64,000 bases of DNA from Epiperipatus broadwayi (GCA_028023455.1 JAQFVV010000232.1:620001-684000), one strand, 5' to 3'; positions 45,960 to 58,570 are shown, counted from the first letter of the stretch. The notes: generated by a model from the sequence alone, not told the origin. Translations and numbers: made by a program.

Positions 45960-46545
45960 TTATATTATTTTTGATCTACAGAATATATTTAATGTTTTGA
46001 TTTAATAAATAATGTGCAAAAAATTCAAGTTTTTCTTTCAACCAATGTTGGAAAAAATCCTAATAATTTTAACTTGAATGGTTATCAACTTGAAAATGTA
46101 AGCCATTTAAATATCTTGATAGCTTTTTAAATAGAAAGATGGACTTAACTATTGAGATGCAAAGAGGCAAATTGAAAGAGTATTTCATCAAAATGAAATA
46201 ATCACTGCAAGTAAATTAGCTGTATATAAAGCTGTTACTTTATCTAATTTATTATATGGGAATAGGAATTTGGACACCATCAATTTAATATAAAGGCATT
46301 AAAAAATTTTCATTTAAGAATGCTCCAAAAAATCCTAAAAATACGATAAGATCATAAACATTTCAATCAAGATTTTTCATGTTAAATGAACAAATAATAC
46401 AAAACTCCCTTAAAAATATTTTATAACGAATTTGAACATGCTTTTCATGGGTGAGACAGACATTATAAATAAGTACAATGTACATTGTTTTCATGGGGAA
46501 GATATGGATAAGGATAGAATATAATGGAGAGCAATAAAACTTCTT
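45960..46545 (+). pseudogene. decayed LINE, C-terminal RT/connection region, not RTE family
   Basis: Fragments in all three plus-strand frames: VFHQNEIITASKLAVYKAVT then LSNLLYG (about 46175-46260), and KALKNFHLRMLQKILKIR (about 46290-46345). These follow the order of 'LSxxTKLxVYKAVVLxxLLYGxExW' and 'FHxRCLRxILxIRWQD' in many LINE polyproteins. Preceding 'LNGYQLENV' and 'KMDLTIEMQRRI' fit the block upstream. No intact frame. Too decayed to name the clade. Confidence 0.65.
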
Positions 46546-47654
46546 ACTGAAAGTAATTTTACTATTTTAAATAAATTTTTAACAGCGAATAAAATTCATA
46601 TTTTTATTTAGATATCCAAAATGAGTTAATTTTTGTTTTAAATATTCTTCTACATGATAACGGGAAAAGACTATATTCCTATTAACTAAATAACTATTTT
46701 TGGAACAGATATTAAGTGAAAAATTTCAACCACTTTTGAAAAAAGATATTTCTAAATTTACTTTTGAGATTACATATTGTAGCCTTTGGTTTTGATCAAA
46801 GCTTCATTAATTTTAAGCTGTTATTTATGACAGTGTTTATTAAAATTTTCCTCACAAAATGTATTTTATGGTAATACATAAGCTATTTATAGGGTGCTAA
46901 GTTTAAATCAAAATAAAAGTTTGAATAGGCTTACGTAAATTACTTAGTACACAAACAAAATTCATTCATAAAGTCTTATAAACAGAGATTATTTTATTTT
47001 GGAGTCAGTTTAGTAAAGTTATATTAAATCAGGAACAGTCATAGTTGAGAATTTATTTGTTAAAAATATTTTACAAATTATTATTAATAATTTAGAGATT
47101 GAAAAAGAAGGGAGGTTAGAATTTATAGTTAACTTTGCGAAAGTGACCAGTAAAAAAATCCTATCTTTATGAAAGTGAATTATAACGCTATAATTTATTA
47201 AAAGCAAATTGTCTAAGAAAAAGATCAAGAATCAATAAAAGTATTAAGCAATCGGTTCAGATAGAATTTTATAAGTGTGTATAAGTGCATATGTGTAAAA
47301 TATATTAGAAATTTTAATTATAGAATTAATTAACAATCAATAAAAATGGTGTGTGATCTCGATGGAAAGCTCTTTTGGAGAATTATTATTTTATTTCAAT
47401 ATCTCAAACATAGTAACCAATTCCCATTCAAAATCCTGGGTTTAAAGTTTGGTTGCTATATCATTATTTATTTTTTATTAAAAATAATCATTTTTATTCT
47501 CAGGGGGATTTCCACGAGCAGGAAAATTTTTAACAAAACCACGTGACATCTGTAAAATTATGAATAAATAATTTGTAAAGCAATAGTAATCAACCAGTCA
47601 AAATTTGATATAATTAGATTGGCAAGTAGATCATTCAGAAATTGAGGGAAGTGG
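46546..47654. other. AT-rich non-coding stretch
   Basis: No gene. Short ORFs at 47019-47228 (minus) and 47346-47546 (plus) have compositions expected of AT-rich DNA and no recognised motif. Confidence 0.5.
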
Positions 47655-47725
47655 TCCAGACAGTATAAAAACTCAACCCTTCCTTAAGGAGGGGCTCTCT
47701 TCATCACCAGTCTATCTAGAGTAAC
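47655..47725 (+). promoter_or_regulatory. possible TATA-type core promoter
   Basis: TATAAAA at about 47664 is followed about 40 bp on by an initiator-like 'tcaccagtc'. The patch is GC-richer than its neighbours and contains the palindrome-like 'cccttccttaaggagggg'. It could be the promoter of a gene or of an LTR; no downstream ORF supports either. Confidence 0.3.
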
Positions 47726-47781
47726 CTCTTCAGGTTAAATTATCTTTTTTTTTAATACCAAAATTTTAAGTTTTACTGTTA

Positions 47782-47933
47782 TTTTTCTAGTTCTTTTTCT
47801 AAATGAAAAACTTAGTCAAAATTATTAATATTGTAAGACATGATTAATGAGTAAATTTTTCTGGTTCTTTTTCTGAATGAGAAACTTAGTCAAAATTATT
47901 AATATTGTAAGACATGATTAATGAGTAAATTTT
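47782..47933 (+). repeat. 74-bp tandem duplication
   Basis: 'ttcttttctraatgaraaac' type units start near 47785 and 47859 and share 'ttagtcaaaattattaatat' and 'gtaagacatgattaatgag'; only a few differences. Confidence 0.9.
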
Positions 47934-50616
47934 TTATATTGGGCATATATTTGTTTCTCCTGAAGTTAATTAATTTCATGATTTCTTTCTATACAACTGT
48001 AAGCAGTTTTGACAACAGCAAACAATGAAACTTTGACCGCAGAGAAAATTTTGCTCAAGGAAAATTGAGGAAACACTGAATTTTGTGAATCTTTATTTCA
48101 AATTTTTACTGATTAAAATGGATGGATCGGATTATTTGTACCATCAAAATTTTAGAAAGAAAATAATTCAAATTTTATTAAAAATAAGTGTGGAACTGAA
48201 TTAGAATGCTAATGTTACATGTTAAATCCCATTTGAAATACTAACATATCGTTGTGGAATCAAAGTGGCAATTTGTCAATGAAAAATGAAGGACTTATGT
48301 AGAAAAGAAGTATAACTATTACCTCAATGGGCTACCAACCTATGACAAGAGTAATGGAATATAATGAGAATTTATGGAGAAAGTACGTGGATCAGTGGAC
48401 TTCTCACAACGAAGCTACCTTAACCCAACGTATAGGTTTAAAACAGAATTAGAAAAAGCTGGTTAGCTTCCAATATTAAATATTATCTGATTAAAGAAAT
48501 CCAAAAATGAATAAAAAACTTAATTGGAAATTATTAATTTAAATTGCAAGGATTACCAATTTTAAAAGTGATTTGATAAATAAAGACCTTTGGATTAATA
48601 TTTTATGCGTTAAAAATGGATTATGTGCTAAAACGTCCAACAAAATGTGAAACCTCGAGGATTAATTCAGGAAAAATTATGAGTTTTCCAATGGATTATG
48701 TAGATAAATATGTGTCCACCAAACAAAACAAAACTGAGATTTGCAGCTGCAACAATATAAAAAAAAAAACTCTGAGGATGATTTAAGGATTGTTTAAGTA
48801 TAATTTTTATTCATTATTTTTTTTTTATATATTTATCTAAATGTATTGTCAAAAGAGTTAGTTATTTGCTTAAGTTAAATTTAAGCAATATTTAAAGTTT
48901 TTCTTAGTTTGAATAATATAAGAATTTTCAAATATGCCTTATTTAACTTTTAAATTTATACTTTACCCTTAATTAGAAGAGTTGATAGATACAAATAAAG
49001 TGTTTATTATACGAGGTATAATTTTAAAGATAAAGTACTATTAAATATTTATGCTAATAAATATTATATTTAAGATGGAATGCATGTTATGACAGAATGC
49101 AATAACTATGTCCAAAAGTAAAAAGAAATGGTGATTTTGGCAAATGATGCGCATTTCTTATTTTTTTATTAGTTAGATGTAAGCTGATTTACTCTTAGAA
49201 AATTGTTGGCTCATCTGTCAGCACAATACTTCGTGGAAGTAGTATACATGTAAATTCTCATATAGGTCTGCAAATTGATATGAGACCCTTGTTTACATAG
49301 TTGCTTAGAGAATCACCACCTAGCCAGTGAAGTTTTAGCTTAGCTCGCTCACTAAAATATATGGTAAAATTTTATGAAGTATTTAATAGTAGTGGTTGAG
49401 TTTCCCACTTGGTTATTTTATACACCGTAAGATAATCTCTTTATTGATAGCCAGTGCGTTGGGCATACCCATTTATCCTTGTATGACTAGCGAGGAATCC
49501 TAGCATACATTAGTCTTAATGAAAAGGGATTTTTCTTTTATTCGGGTCTTTTTCAACCCTCATGTTGATGCTGACTTTGATTTCCTAATGGGTGTATATT
49601 ATATAAGGTATAGTAAGATATAAGTTATGAATGTTGTTTACAGGGTTGCAAAATTAATTTGATGTTTCTAGATGAGTGTGGATTTGAATGTGCAATCTGT
49701 TGTACTGAGGCATTGCATCATTTAAATGTTTATGTAAACAATAAGAGCCAAGAATTATGATAAAGTTAAATATTGAATTTGAGAAATAAAACATGGAGTA
49801 ATGGTGATAAGCAATGCGTATCATAGGTTCTAATTTACAGCCAGCTGAGAACTTCACTGGAATGGTAAGCAAATGAAAATAGTATGCTATAAGGACATGG
49901 ATATATGATTTATGTGTGTATAAAGAAAGAATAATCGATGTGAATACCGATTCTTAAACACTGGAATAGTAGTTTAGTATATGCGAGGGTAAGCAATGCT
50001 GTAAAATATCTTAAAATTAAAAGCATATCGTTAAGGCATATTTAGCTGAGCTAATTTATGTATAAGTTACTAGCTCATTGGTATATGAAGAATTATCTTC
50101 CTTATTAATATTCAAAATTGTAGAATAAATTATTTATTGGAAATCATAAAAGATATTGAAAAAGTTCAAATTTATTATATTTAAATATTACAGGATTGTT
50201 AAAGAAAATAATATAATCCTTTATTTTAAATATCAAGTTAATCTATAGCAATTATAGTCCCCAGTTCATTAATACTTAAATAATATTTTATTATCTTATA
50301 ATTTAACAAAATTAGCTGTTCGTTTGGTTTTATAATTTTTGTTATATAGTTCAAGAACAGGGAAAAGCCATGAAGAACTTTGTAAATAATTTTTTTTTTT
50401 TGTTTATCTTTATGAATAAAATTGTTATTCTTTTAAAATAAACTCTTTGACTATATCTCCACGTTTTGTGGTTCAATAAATTCTGGATATCTCAATCATA
50501 CATCAATACAGTATTACTTAAATTTTAAACAGGATTTACTTTGTTACATTATACCAGGCAAAATTTATTTAAAATAGTTTTATAAAACTTTAGGGCTAAA
50601 AAATTAAGACAAGAGA
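47934..50616. other. AT-rich non-coding stretch
   Basis: No supported gene, RNA or transposon. The minus-strand 72-codon frame at 49654-49872 has no recognised motif. Confidence 0.5.
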
Positions 50617-50620
50617 AAGT

Positions 50621-50818
50621 TATTTTAACACTGCAGAATTTAAATAGTAACTACAGAATATCAGTGTAATAATTTAGCAATATTAGAATTATAATTACAG
50701 TAGACAGTAGGGTTTAAGTTATTTTAACACTGCAGAATTTAAATAGTAACTACAGAATGTCAGTGTAATAATTTAGAAATATTAGAATTATAGGTACAGT
50801 AGGCAGTGGGGGTTGTTG
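50621..50818 (+). repeat. 99-bp tandem duplication
   Basis: 'tattttaacactgcagaatt' begins at 50621 and 50720; the units agree except for a handful of bases. Confidence 0.92.
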
Positions 50819-51540
50819 GGTGATATAGAATGTGGTGGGTGGACATAAAATCCTTTATCCATCCACTGGATTCAAGTACCTTCCCAGGTGAACTTGTTAA
50901 TCAAATTTCCTTTTAATTATAAAAGTGTTTATAGTACTTTATTTCAAAATTCATATTCAAGATTTGATCTTAATTACTGGAAAATTAGAGAAAGTGGACA
51001 AGGACAACTATGGATATAATAACTGGGATAGTATTTATTTATCATCCAGTAATTCATAACCGAGTGTATAAAATTTCATATCTTGCTATTCGGAACCCTG
51101 GGAATAGATTGTCGTAGGGGAGAGCTAACCAAAATGGGAAGTTAATCTGAAAACCGAGTGAGAGAAATTAGTATGAGTTACTAATGTTCATAAAGATGAT
51201 TAAGAATGAGAGTATGAGGGAAAGGATGGATTCAGAGGATGACAATGGGCATATAAATCTTTTAGTTGTTTTTTTTTTTTTAATTTTAATTGTGGCTTTG
51301 ATGTTAATGGATGGGAATGCGTTGAGAGATGTAAAATATAGTGGGGAGTGGAATTTAAATTTTCCTCCTCTCCAAAAAATATAAGCATTTACGAGATTAT
51401 TATTAATACTTGGAATAACGCTGTGTTTTATTCGTTTGGTAATTAATGGTTTATTAACCCATTCATTAGATATTGTTTTAAATTATTAAGTAATTATGGA
51501 TTAATAATATTTAGTATAGGAAAATGTTATCAAAGTTACA
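50819..51540. other. AT-rich non-coding stretch
   Basis: Slightly GC-richer near 50810-50890 and 51090-51140. The 51184-51384 frame has a Leu/Phe-rich middle from a poly-T run and is not convincing as a gene. Confidence 0.45.
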
Positions 51541-51542
51541 AT

Positions 51543-51740
51543 ATGGCGCCCTGGCAATTATTATTATTATGCTGCCTATCGCCATGGATCCTGAGGATGT
51601 CCGATCCTGAGATGAGTGAGGGGTGCGATTCGGTCGATCTCTCTCACGCTCACAAAACGTTGATAGGTTATAATATATATTTTATGAATGACTTGTCAAT
51701 TGAGAGCTTATCAATAAGTCTCATACATATCAATCAGTGA
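51543..51740 (+). CDS. candidate first exon with signal peptide, unrecognised
   Basis: ATG at 51543 opens MAPWQLLLLCCLSPWILRMS, a plausible secretory signal (short polar start, Leu/Cys core), followed by an acidic/His segment (DPEMSEGCDSVDLSHAHK). The first about 115 bp are notably GC-richer than anything nearby, then composition falls back to AT, and 'atagGTtata' near 51665 could be a donor. No partner exon is seen and no family is recognised. It could equally be a chance ORF. Confidence 0.27.
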   Translation: MAPWQLLLLCCLSPWILRMSDPEMSEGCDSVDLSHAHKTLIGYNIYFMNDLSIESLSISLIHINQ

Positions 51741-53895
51741 GAATTCAACCGATCATTTTATGATATTACCATCCAACACTATTTTTAATTACAACTGATT
51801 ATATATTAATTGATAACACAAAGCAATTTCCCAAGGAAAAGCTGTTTAGCAGGAGAGGGGGAGCAATTTTTAACTTGGACTTTGAAGTTATCACTTCTAG
51901 ATAACTACAGATTATTCTTCCAAGTAGAAATTTTAAGATATCACCCTGTATTACAATTTCCATTCAGTTGAACTCAATACATTTTTACAAATGCTAACTA
52001 AAGTAACTCACAGTTCTCATCTGATTGTTTGTAAAATAAAAATCAAACAAAAAAAAAAACACCTAATTCTCTTTTTATATATTTTTTTTTTTTTGCATGA
52101 TATGAAATAACAAGTTTAAAAAAAAAAAAATTCTCTTTCTACACACGTTTTAATTAAAATAACACAATCGGTAAAAAAAAATAATTTTTTTTGGGATTAG
52201 AGCTGCTGTGATAAATTTATGATTTGACTAAAAAAACAAACGTTACTTTCTGGAAGACTTAAAGAAAAATCATCTTACATTCTCAAAGTAATTCTTAGAT
52301 TGTCTTATTAGTTTTTTATTTTTAAATAATTACATTTTCCTTTTTAAAAGATTGTAAATATTTTAAATTGTGTTTATTTACAGATTTGTTTCTGAGGTAG
52401 AGTACGTCATGATTACGCCACAAAACTAAAAAAAAAATTGTCTGTTATCATCATCTAATTTTAAAAAAAGTTTCATCTCTTTATTTCTCATTATTTTAAA
52501 AACAAAAATCCATTTTTCGGCAATATTCCTGCAAACAGATAAATTTGTTTGTCTTCATTGTAATATTTTTGTAGTTTTGTTTTCAAAGGGAACTATCTTT
52601 TTGATGTTAATGCTTTGTTTGCATTTTGGCATTTGGTTTCTAAAAAAATACTCCTTGGTGTTGATGTTAAAAAAAAATTGAATTTTGTTTACATTTCATT
52701 GATTAATTTAAATGTATATTTATTAATTTTGCCAAAAATCAATAGATGCTAAGTTAAACATAGCAAGTTTTAGTGGTGGCAATGGTAATCCAATCATGTG
52801 CAAATGTGTTATTGTCAGACATTGACAGCTAATAAAATCTTTGGTACTTTTCTGTTTTACAGACAAGTAAGATGTTATCTGTATAAATGTACAGTTCCAG
52901 GGGACTACAATTACTCTTTTCCAATGTGTTAGTTGTTAAATTAAACAAAAAATTAATAAGTTAAATGAAATAAAAGTAATAAATTCCAATAAATTATATT
53001 AATAATCTTCACGTCAATTTTTTTTTTATACTTATAATGTGGAAGTAACAATACACTTTGAACTTTTAAAGTTTTCGATGGCTTGGATAAAAAAACCAAG
53101 GAATGTTTCATTGTAAGTGTTATCACTTTCAAGTGTTTTATTTTTCAAATGAAATTTATGTCCCTATATTTTTTTATGTTCAATGTGTGTAAAGAAAAAT
53201 TTGATAGCACACAAAAAATATAACATTCTAACAAAATTTTTCATATGGTTTATTTAATTATTTCCATTGATTTCTTAGGTTGGGAATGAATCTCCTTTTT
53301 TTCCATATATATATATGTGTGTGTGTTTTTTTCAAATAAATTTCTTTACATGTAACTTTCAGGAAGTAATCTATTGTATAAAAAGATAATTAGGTGCATA
53401 TTAACAATAAAATTGTTCAGTCTTTTTTTAAGGGATAAGATACAATTGTCTTTACCACCGTCATACTTTTAAATTCATTTCTTACACAAAACTTTATTTC
53501 TATAGAATCAAGCTGGTTTTAACTAAAGATATAGAATTTCATTAATGTTAATGTTGTTTATTATTATTCTGCATTTATAACAATATAAACTCGAAAATTT
53601 TTTTTCATTTAATAATACTAAATATTCAAAATGATCCCTCCTGACTTACTGTACTCATGATTTTTTTTTCTAATTTCAAGTAAAAACTGTAGAATTTACT
53701 TAATATAAGTTTATCTTTATGAAGGACTGAGAAATGTAGTTCAGTGTTTAAAATTGCTAAAAATGGGCATGTTAATTAGATTTTTACTTGTTTAATAAGG
53801 ATAAATATACAATTACATTTTGTTTTCAACCCTTATATTTTCTAAATTAAAAACTATTAATTAGCAAGAGAGTAAGACTTGATAAAAACATTTAG
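51741..53895. other. AT-rich non-coding stretch
   Basis: Homopolymer-rich; no ORF or repeat supported. A (TA)(TG) microsatellite lies near 53306-53324. Confidence 0.5.
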
Positions 53896-55758
53896 GGTAT
53901 TGAACCACTAGGCAAGGTACATGTTGTAATAAGTGTGTTTACAATTATTAAAAGTAATTTTTTTTATAAACAACATAAAGATTTTAAAACTAAAATTCTA
54001 ATAAATAAAATCACTGTACAAGTTTCGTAAAACGAAATGAAAGTTTTAGTAAATAAATAATATGCAAGTCAGAATAGGTCAAATTAAATCCTGCATCATT
54101 CATATAAGTTTTAATAATTTGAAAAATAATAGTAAAAAAAAAATCATAAAGTTTAAGAGTAATATGGGGGAGAGAATTTGGCTTAGAAAAAGTTAAAACT
54201 ATAACTGTTTAAAAATAAATATTTTACATAAAATTAAAAATACCTATTTTCATTTAAGTTAAAGAAAAACAGAAATCTCTTCCCATTTATTTAAAATAAA
54301 TAAGATTGTAAATAACGAATTGATTGTAAACATAAAGGAATGGTAAAATGTGTACGTGCTGATAAAATAATTGTGTGGAGGTTAAAAATATTAAAAATAA
54401 ATGAAAGTTAAATTTTAAAAAACAAATGAAATAGTATAATTGGAATATCTCTCAAAGATTTATATATAATCATAAGTTATATAAAAACAGAATTAGCAAT
54501 GGCTACTAAGTAAAAATCCATAAACAACAGAATTAGCAATGGCTACTAATTAAAAACAGGATTAATAAATTAATTAATATCTTCTCAAAAATTTAATCAA
54601 AAGCAGTGGACAAATTTTCAACAATGGATATAGCTAGCGGATATAGAAACTAAGAAAAATGACAACTCATTACATAAATAGTCAGTTTTCATCATTCAAT
54701 CAGTTGCACAACTAGTATTTAGTCAGAGTCAGTGTTTTTCATGTATCTAAAGACAATGCAGTTAGCAGCCATCAGAAGCATACGGCAAGACTCCAGCCAC
54801 AGTCCAATGGAATATTAATACCTGCCCGATAAGTAATGCCTGCTTTATAATTTGAAACTGCCAGAGATATCTGTCTTGAATAATAGTATCACGAAATATA
54901 AATCATAGAAACAACAGAAACCTCAAATCCAACCGATTAGAAAAACTCACGTGAAGCAGCAAACAGCAAGAATTCAATGTCCAAAATCCTATAGGTAATA
55001 AAAACATTTTCTTATTCCATTTCTGATATCAATGTAGCCATTGCTATAATTTGAAGCCCCCAGAGTCAGTAAAGCAAATGAACTCTAAAATCGCATATAA
55101 TGAACTGATGTGCGTGTTTTGAATGCTTGTAATTATTTTAATGCTGAATTACATTACTACTGTATATCTTATTATATGTGTGTGCCTGAAGCTATTATAA
55201 ATCATTGTTTAATTTAATTAAGATTTTATAAGTTTTCAAATTATAATAGTAAAAATTTCATTGAAATAAATTATCTTTAAACTTAATATTTTGTCAGTCA
55301 ATTTTACCACTAATTAAAGCAGTAATGTATTACATTATCCTTTTGATTGAACTAGTTGGAATTTCATAGGTGCTGAGTTAGTTTGCCATCATTCAAAGTT
55401 GGGGTAACTATATGGCACCTGGAGTTCTCTCCGAAACAAAAGTGCTTTGAATGATAGGTGTTGAATTCTAGTGCCGAGGAGATCTGCGCCCTTGAAACAA
55501 GGTCTGAGTTATGTACCTTGTATATAGCTCTGGCTTGGTCACAGGTACCCTCTGGGTATTATGCATCTCTACCTAAGGGACCAGTGTAGAGCAATATTTA
55601 AATTGCATTGGTATAGATTGAATTAAAAAATAAGTGTATCATATTTTTTTGTATAAAAGTAATTCTTACAATTTTGCTTTCACAAGTTTAGATTTTATTA
55701 GAGTTAAAATTTCATGCTAGATTTTGTTTCCTCAATCGATCTATGAAAACCCCACTCA
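53896..55758 (+). repeat. 5' LTR
   Basis: Aligns with 58723-60593. Shared marks: 'aaggtacatrttgtaataag', the doubled 'agcaatggctact' near 54497/54533, 'gccatcagaagcatacg', 'gccaga', 'caaaatcctataggtaata', 'ccctctgggtattatgc' and 'ctcaatcgatctatgaaaac'. Ends ...CCCACTCA after losing about 5 bp relative to the 3' LTR. TATA-like 'ttgtatatagctctgg' near 55526; AATAAA-type signals near 55630. Start set by the last position aligning with the TG of the 3' LTR; the tip itself reads GG. Confidence 0.85.
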
Positions 55759-55765
55759 GTGAATT

Positions 55766-55783
55766 TGGTGCCCAACATGGGGC
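55766..55783 (+). promoter_or_regulatory. primer-binding site, tRNA-Lys-like
   Basis: TGGTGCCCAACATGGGGC lies 8 bp after the 5' LTR and differs at two bases from the 18-nt complement of the tRNA-Lys 3' end used by many LTR elements (TGGCGCCCAACGTGGGGC). It is where minus-strand DNA synthesis would have been primed. Confidence 0.75.
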
Positions 55784-56132
55784 ACAAGCGACATATGACT
55801 AATTAATCATATGTCAAATAAAATTAAAATAAATAAATATTCAAAGAAATCTAAATTACGTATTGCAAATAAGAATTTTAAAGTGGTATAATTTAAATAA
55901 TGAATTGACCGAAATTATTTTTTTCTTTAAATGAAAAGAGAATTAAAGACAGTTGGATATTTTGGATGGAGGTAGGGCATTGAGGACAGGTAGAGACAAA
56001 TGACAGGGGGTGGAGTCAGTCGTATGTTCCGTTTAAAAAAAATAAAGTTAGTATTTGAATTTATTTTTAACGAAAGCATTAATCAAACAATCATTGAAAA
56101 AACAACTTTGAAATAGAAATTTTGTTTCAAAA

Positions 56133-56390
56133 ATGGTGGAGAAAGAAGAAATATCTGACATGCAGATGATGAAAATGATGGTAAATATGATGAAAGAACT
56201 GCAAGAGTTTAAGGCTGAACTTAGGGAAGAAATACGTCAAGAATTTAAGCAGTCAGCAAGAGTTCAAACAGAATTAAAGGAAGAAATTAAGGAGTTTACA
56301 GTAGAAATGATCAGAGAAATAAGAGAAATGAGACGTGAGATAACAGGAAAGGTAAAGAAAAACCAAAAAATCATAGTTAGATTTAAATAA
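56133..56390 (+). CDS. coiled-coil ORF of the LTR element (Gag-like position)
   Basis: 85 codons from ATG at 56133, about 350 bp after the primer site, where gag starts in such elements. The product is Met-rich at the N-terminus (MQMMKMMVNMMKELQEF), then a charged Glu/Lys/Arg heptad-like helix with repeated 'EEI..E.REMRREI' character: a coiled coil. No zinc knuckle is seen. After the stop, open fragments continue (56400-56740) in other frames with similar composition, so a longer gag has probably been truncated by frameshift. Confidence 0.5.
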   Translation: MVEKEEISDMQMMKMMVNMMKELQEFKAELREEIRQEFKQSARVQTELKEEIKEFTVEMIREIREMRREITGKVKKNQKIIVRFK

Positions 56391-56399
56391 AGAAAGTCA

Positions 56400-56735
56400 G
56401 GAAACAGAAATGGAAGTTGAGGTAGTAAGAGATGTAAGTGAAGGGAAGGACAAATTGGAAAATGTAGATCGAGATAGAAGAAAGGTATGAGCTAAAGATA
56501 GAAGATAACAAGTTTTCACAAGGAAATAAAAATAAACAAGTTAAAGTAAATGTTTGTTTTAAGAATAGATTTAAAACAAAGAGAAAGAGCAAGAAAAATA
56601 TTGTTTGAAGAACTAAGGAGTTTTGATAAGTATAAAGGTTTTCTGATTTACAAAGTTGACAATAGAACAGTACATGAAAGAGACAAGGCAGCAAGTTGTA
56701 AGCGAGGGGTAGACAAAAGGGGAAAAATTAATTTA
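56400..56735 (+). pseudogene. frame-broken continuation of the Gag-like ORF
   Basis: Frames such as ETEMEVEVVRDVSEGKDKLE (near 56410) and LKQRERARKILFEELRSF (near 56570) are charged and codon-like but interrupted. The nested element begins at 56736 and cuts off the rest. Confidence 0.4.
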
Positions 56736-57573
56736 GGTTGTTGATTAGCCACCAAACACTGCCTGAGGTCACTGTTTCCATGCAAAAGCAGAAATATACT
56801 GCTGATGTAGCCTATAGAACAGTTGTTCATATTAGCCCCACTAAGCAGCTTTTGTTATTCGTGATACTATCGCACACTTCACAGATCGCTGCAGTATGAT
56901 GTGAGGGTGTGTAGAATTCAAGTTGTCCTAAGTCTTTGCATATGCATTCTAAGTATTTATTTTTTATATGACCCGACAGTTTTAGATAGTATTAATTGTA
57001 AGACAAAAGACACACTTCCGTGCACATAAACGAATTTCAAAAGTGTACGTTTCGGTCATTATATAGAAATCATGCGTAAAACATATTTTGCGCAGGGACA
57101 GCTACAAGACTTTCAAAGCATAAATTTGATTAAAGGGAAATGTCAAATCGAATTGTTTCATAAATTGTTTTAAAAGTGTTTAAATTTTTTTTCTTTTTGA
57201 TCAGACGTTAATTGAAAAAAGAAATTTTTAGATTTTATTAAATAATTTTGATTTTAAAAATGTTGTGCATGATGTGACGGACGTTCGTTTTTTGTTTTTT
57301 CTTTGATCAGATATTAATTGAAAAAAAGAAATATTAGATTTTATTAAATAATTTTGTTTTTAAAAATGTTGTGTATGTTGTGATGGCCGATCCTTTGGAT
57401 CGTCAAAAACATCAGATCCCCCTCGCTACGAATTCCAGCAATACGCACTGACATGTAGTAGTGTAAAAAAGTCAATTGTAAATCAGCACAGTAACATTAT
57501 ATCTATTGGCTTTTGACTAGCAACAGCGACATCAGGCGGTATTGGGTGGCTAATTGACGTTAACCTTAATTTA
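56728..57573. mobile_element. non-autonomous GG-ended DNA transposon, 830 bp, nested in the LTR element
   Basis: TTAATTTA at 56728-56735 is repeated at 57566-57573. The tips are GGTTGTTGATTAGCCACC (left) and, inverted on the right, GGTTAACGTCAATTAGCCAC; similarity continues through 'CTGCCTGAGGTCACTGTT' versus 'CCGCCTGATGTCGCTGTT'. Interior non-coding, with a diverged direct repeat of about 105 bp ('ttgatcagacgttaattg' 57198 and 'ttgatcagatattaattg' 57303). GG tips and 8-bp duplication match the Merlin elements at 61-63.5 kb. Confidence 0.82.
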
Positions 57574-58151
57574 TATTAAAGTCAGTAGGTAGAAAGAAAG
57601 AGCCGCCTGACCGAGTTTAGAAGTTAGTAAATGGGCAGCATAATAAACGGAAAAAAACAAAGGACCAGAAGTGGACAATGAGTTGAATATATTGTTTTGA
57701 TGTAGGTAATAAACTTGAATAGAGTTTCGCTATTTAAAACTAAATAATAAAATTTAAAAACAAAATGAGAAATTGTTTTCGTAAAATAATAATAATGGAG
57801 GCTTCACTAGTTAAAAGATTTTTTTTGCATGCGCATATTAAAAAGAATAAAGAAAGGTATTAGTAAATAAATGGGTCAAATTAATGATTTAAAGTAATGT
57901 TTGTAGGATTGAATAAATGAATAAAATAAAGGAAATATGTATAATAAAATAATCAAGATAAAAACATCTGTAGATAATAAAAGAAGTAGCGTAATAAAAA
58001 TTAAATAGTTGTTTTTTTTTTTTGAATACCCACAAGTTAATAAAAGCAAGTTAAAGAAATGGTTTAAAAATAATATTGACAGATTAATAAATAATATAAA
58101 TGAAATGTAAATCTAAGTTTAAGTTAGGAGTATATAAGAGATTGTAAATAA
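57574..58151. other. LTR-element interior, non-coding
   Basis: AT-rich, stops in all frames; no pol motif found. Confidence 0.5.
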
Positions 58152-58570
58152 TTGAAAGGTAGCAAGTATAGAAATGCTTTAGGAAAAGTTAAAGCTGTTG
58201 GCTGGTTGAAATTAGTTCCCGTAAGACTGTCAGGGATCATCTCAGGGGAGAGTCCCATTCTCTTTAAATATGCGCACTGCCACAAATCACTTCATTGGGG
58301 GGAGTCCCTATATTCATATTATTCCCAAAGCATAAGTCGAATTGGACAGTAGGTGAATCCTGCCATTTCCAGCAAACTTTCCTTTCACAAAGTGTGATGG
58401 AAACCCAGCATATGAAGCTTAATGTCAGATACGAGAAAGTTGGTATAAGCCAGCAACTCTGCATCCACGTCATTGAAAATCCGTCTCACAAAAGTATGGT
58501 CCGGGAGGTCATCATTCAGTACAAGATCATTGTAAGCAATGTCGTCAGCCTAGAGGGAAGAAAAGCATAA
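58152..58570 (+). CDS. GC-richer open region before the 3' LTR, unrecognised
   Basis: Two overlapping frames: 58152-58352 and 58295-58570. The second (91 codons, VGESCHFQQTFLSQSVMETQ...) has Cys/His and codon usage unlike the AT-rich neighbours. It sits where env-like or 3' ORFs occur in some LTR elements, but no domain, signal or membrane segment is recognised. Might be captured host sequence. Confidence 0.3.

Noticed and set aside
47346-47546. Possible membrane protein ORF
   Set aside because: Hydrophobicity follows from poly-T/A composition; no start context, family or neighbouring exon supports it.
56383-56694. 103-codon Phe/Leu-rich minus-strand frame
   Set aside because: Antisense of the purine-rich Gag-like region; composition alone keeps it open.
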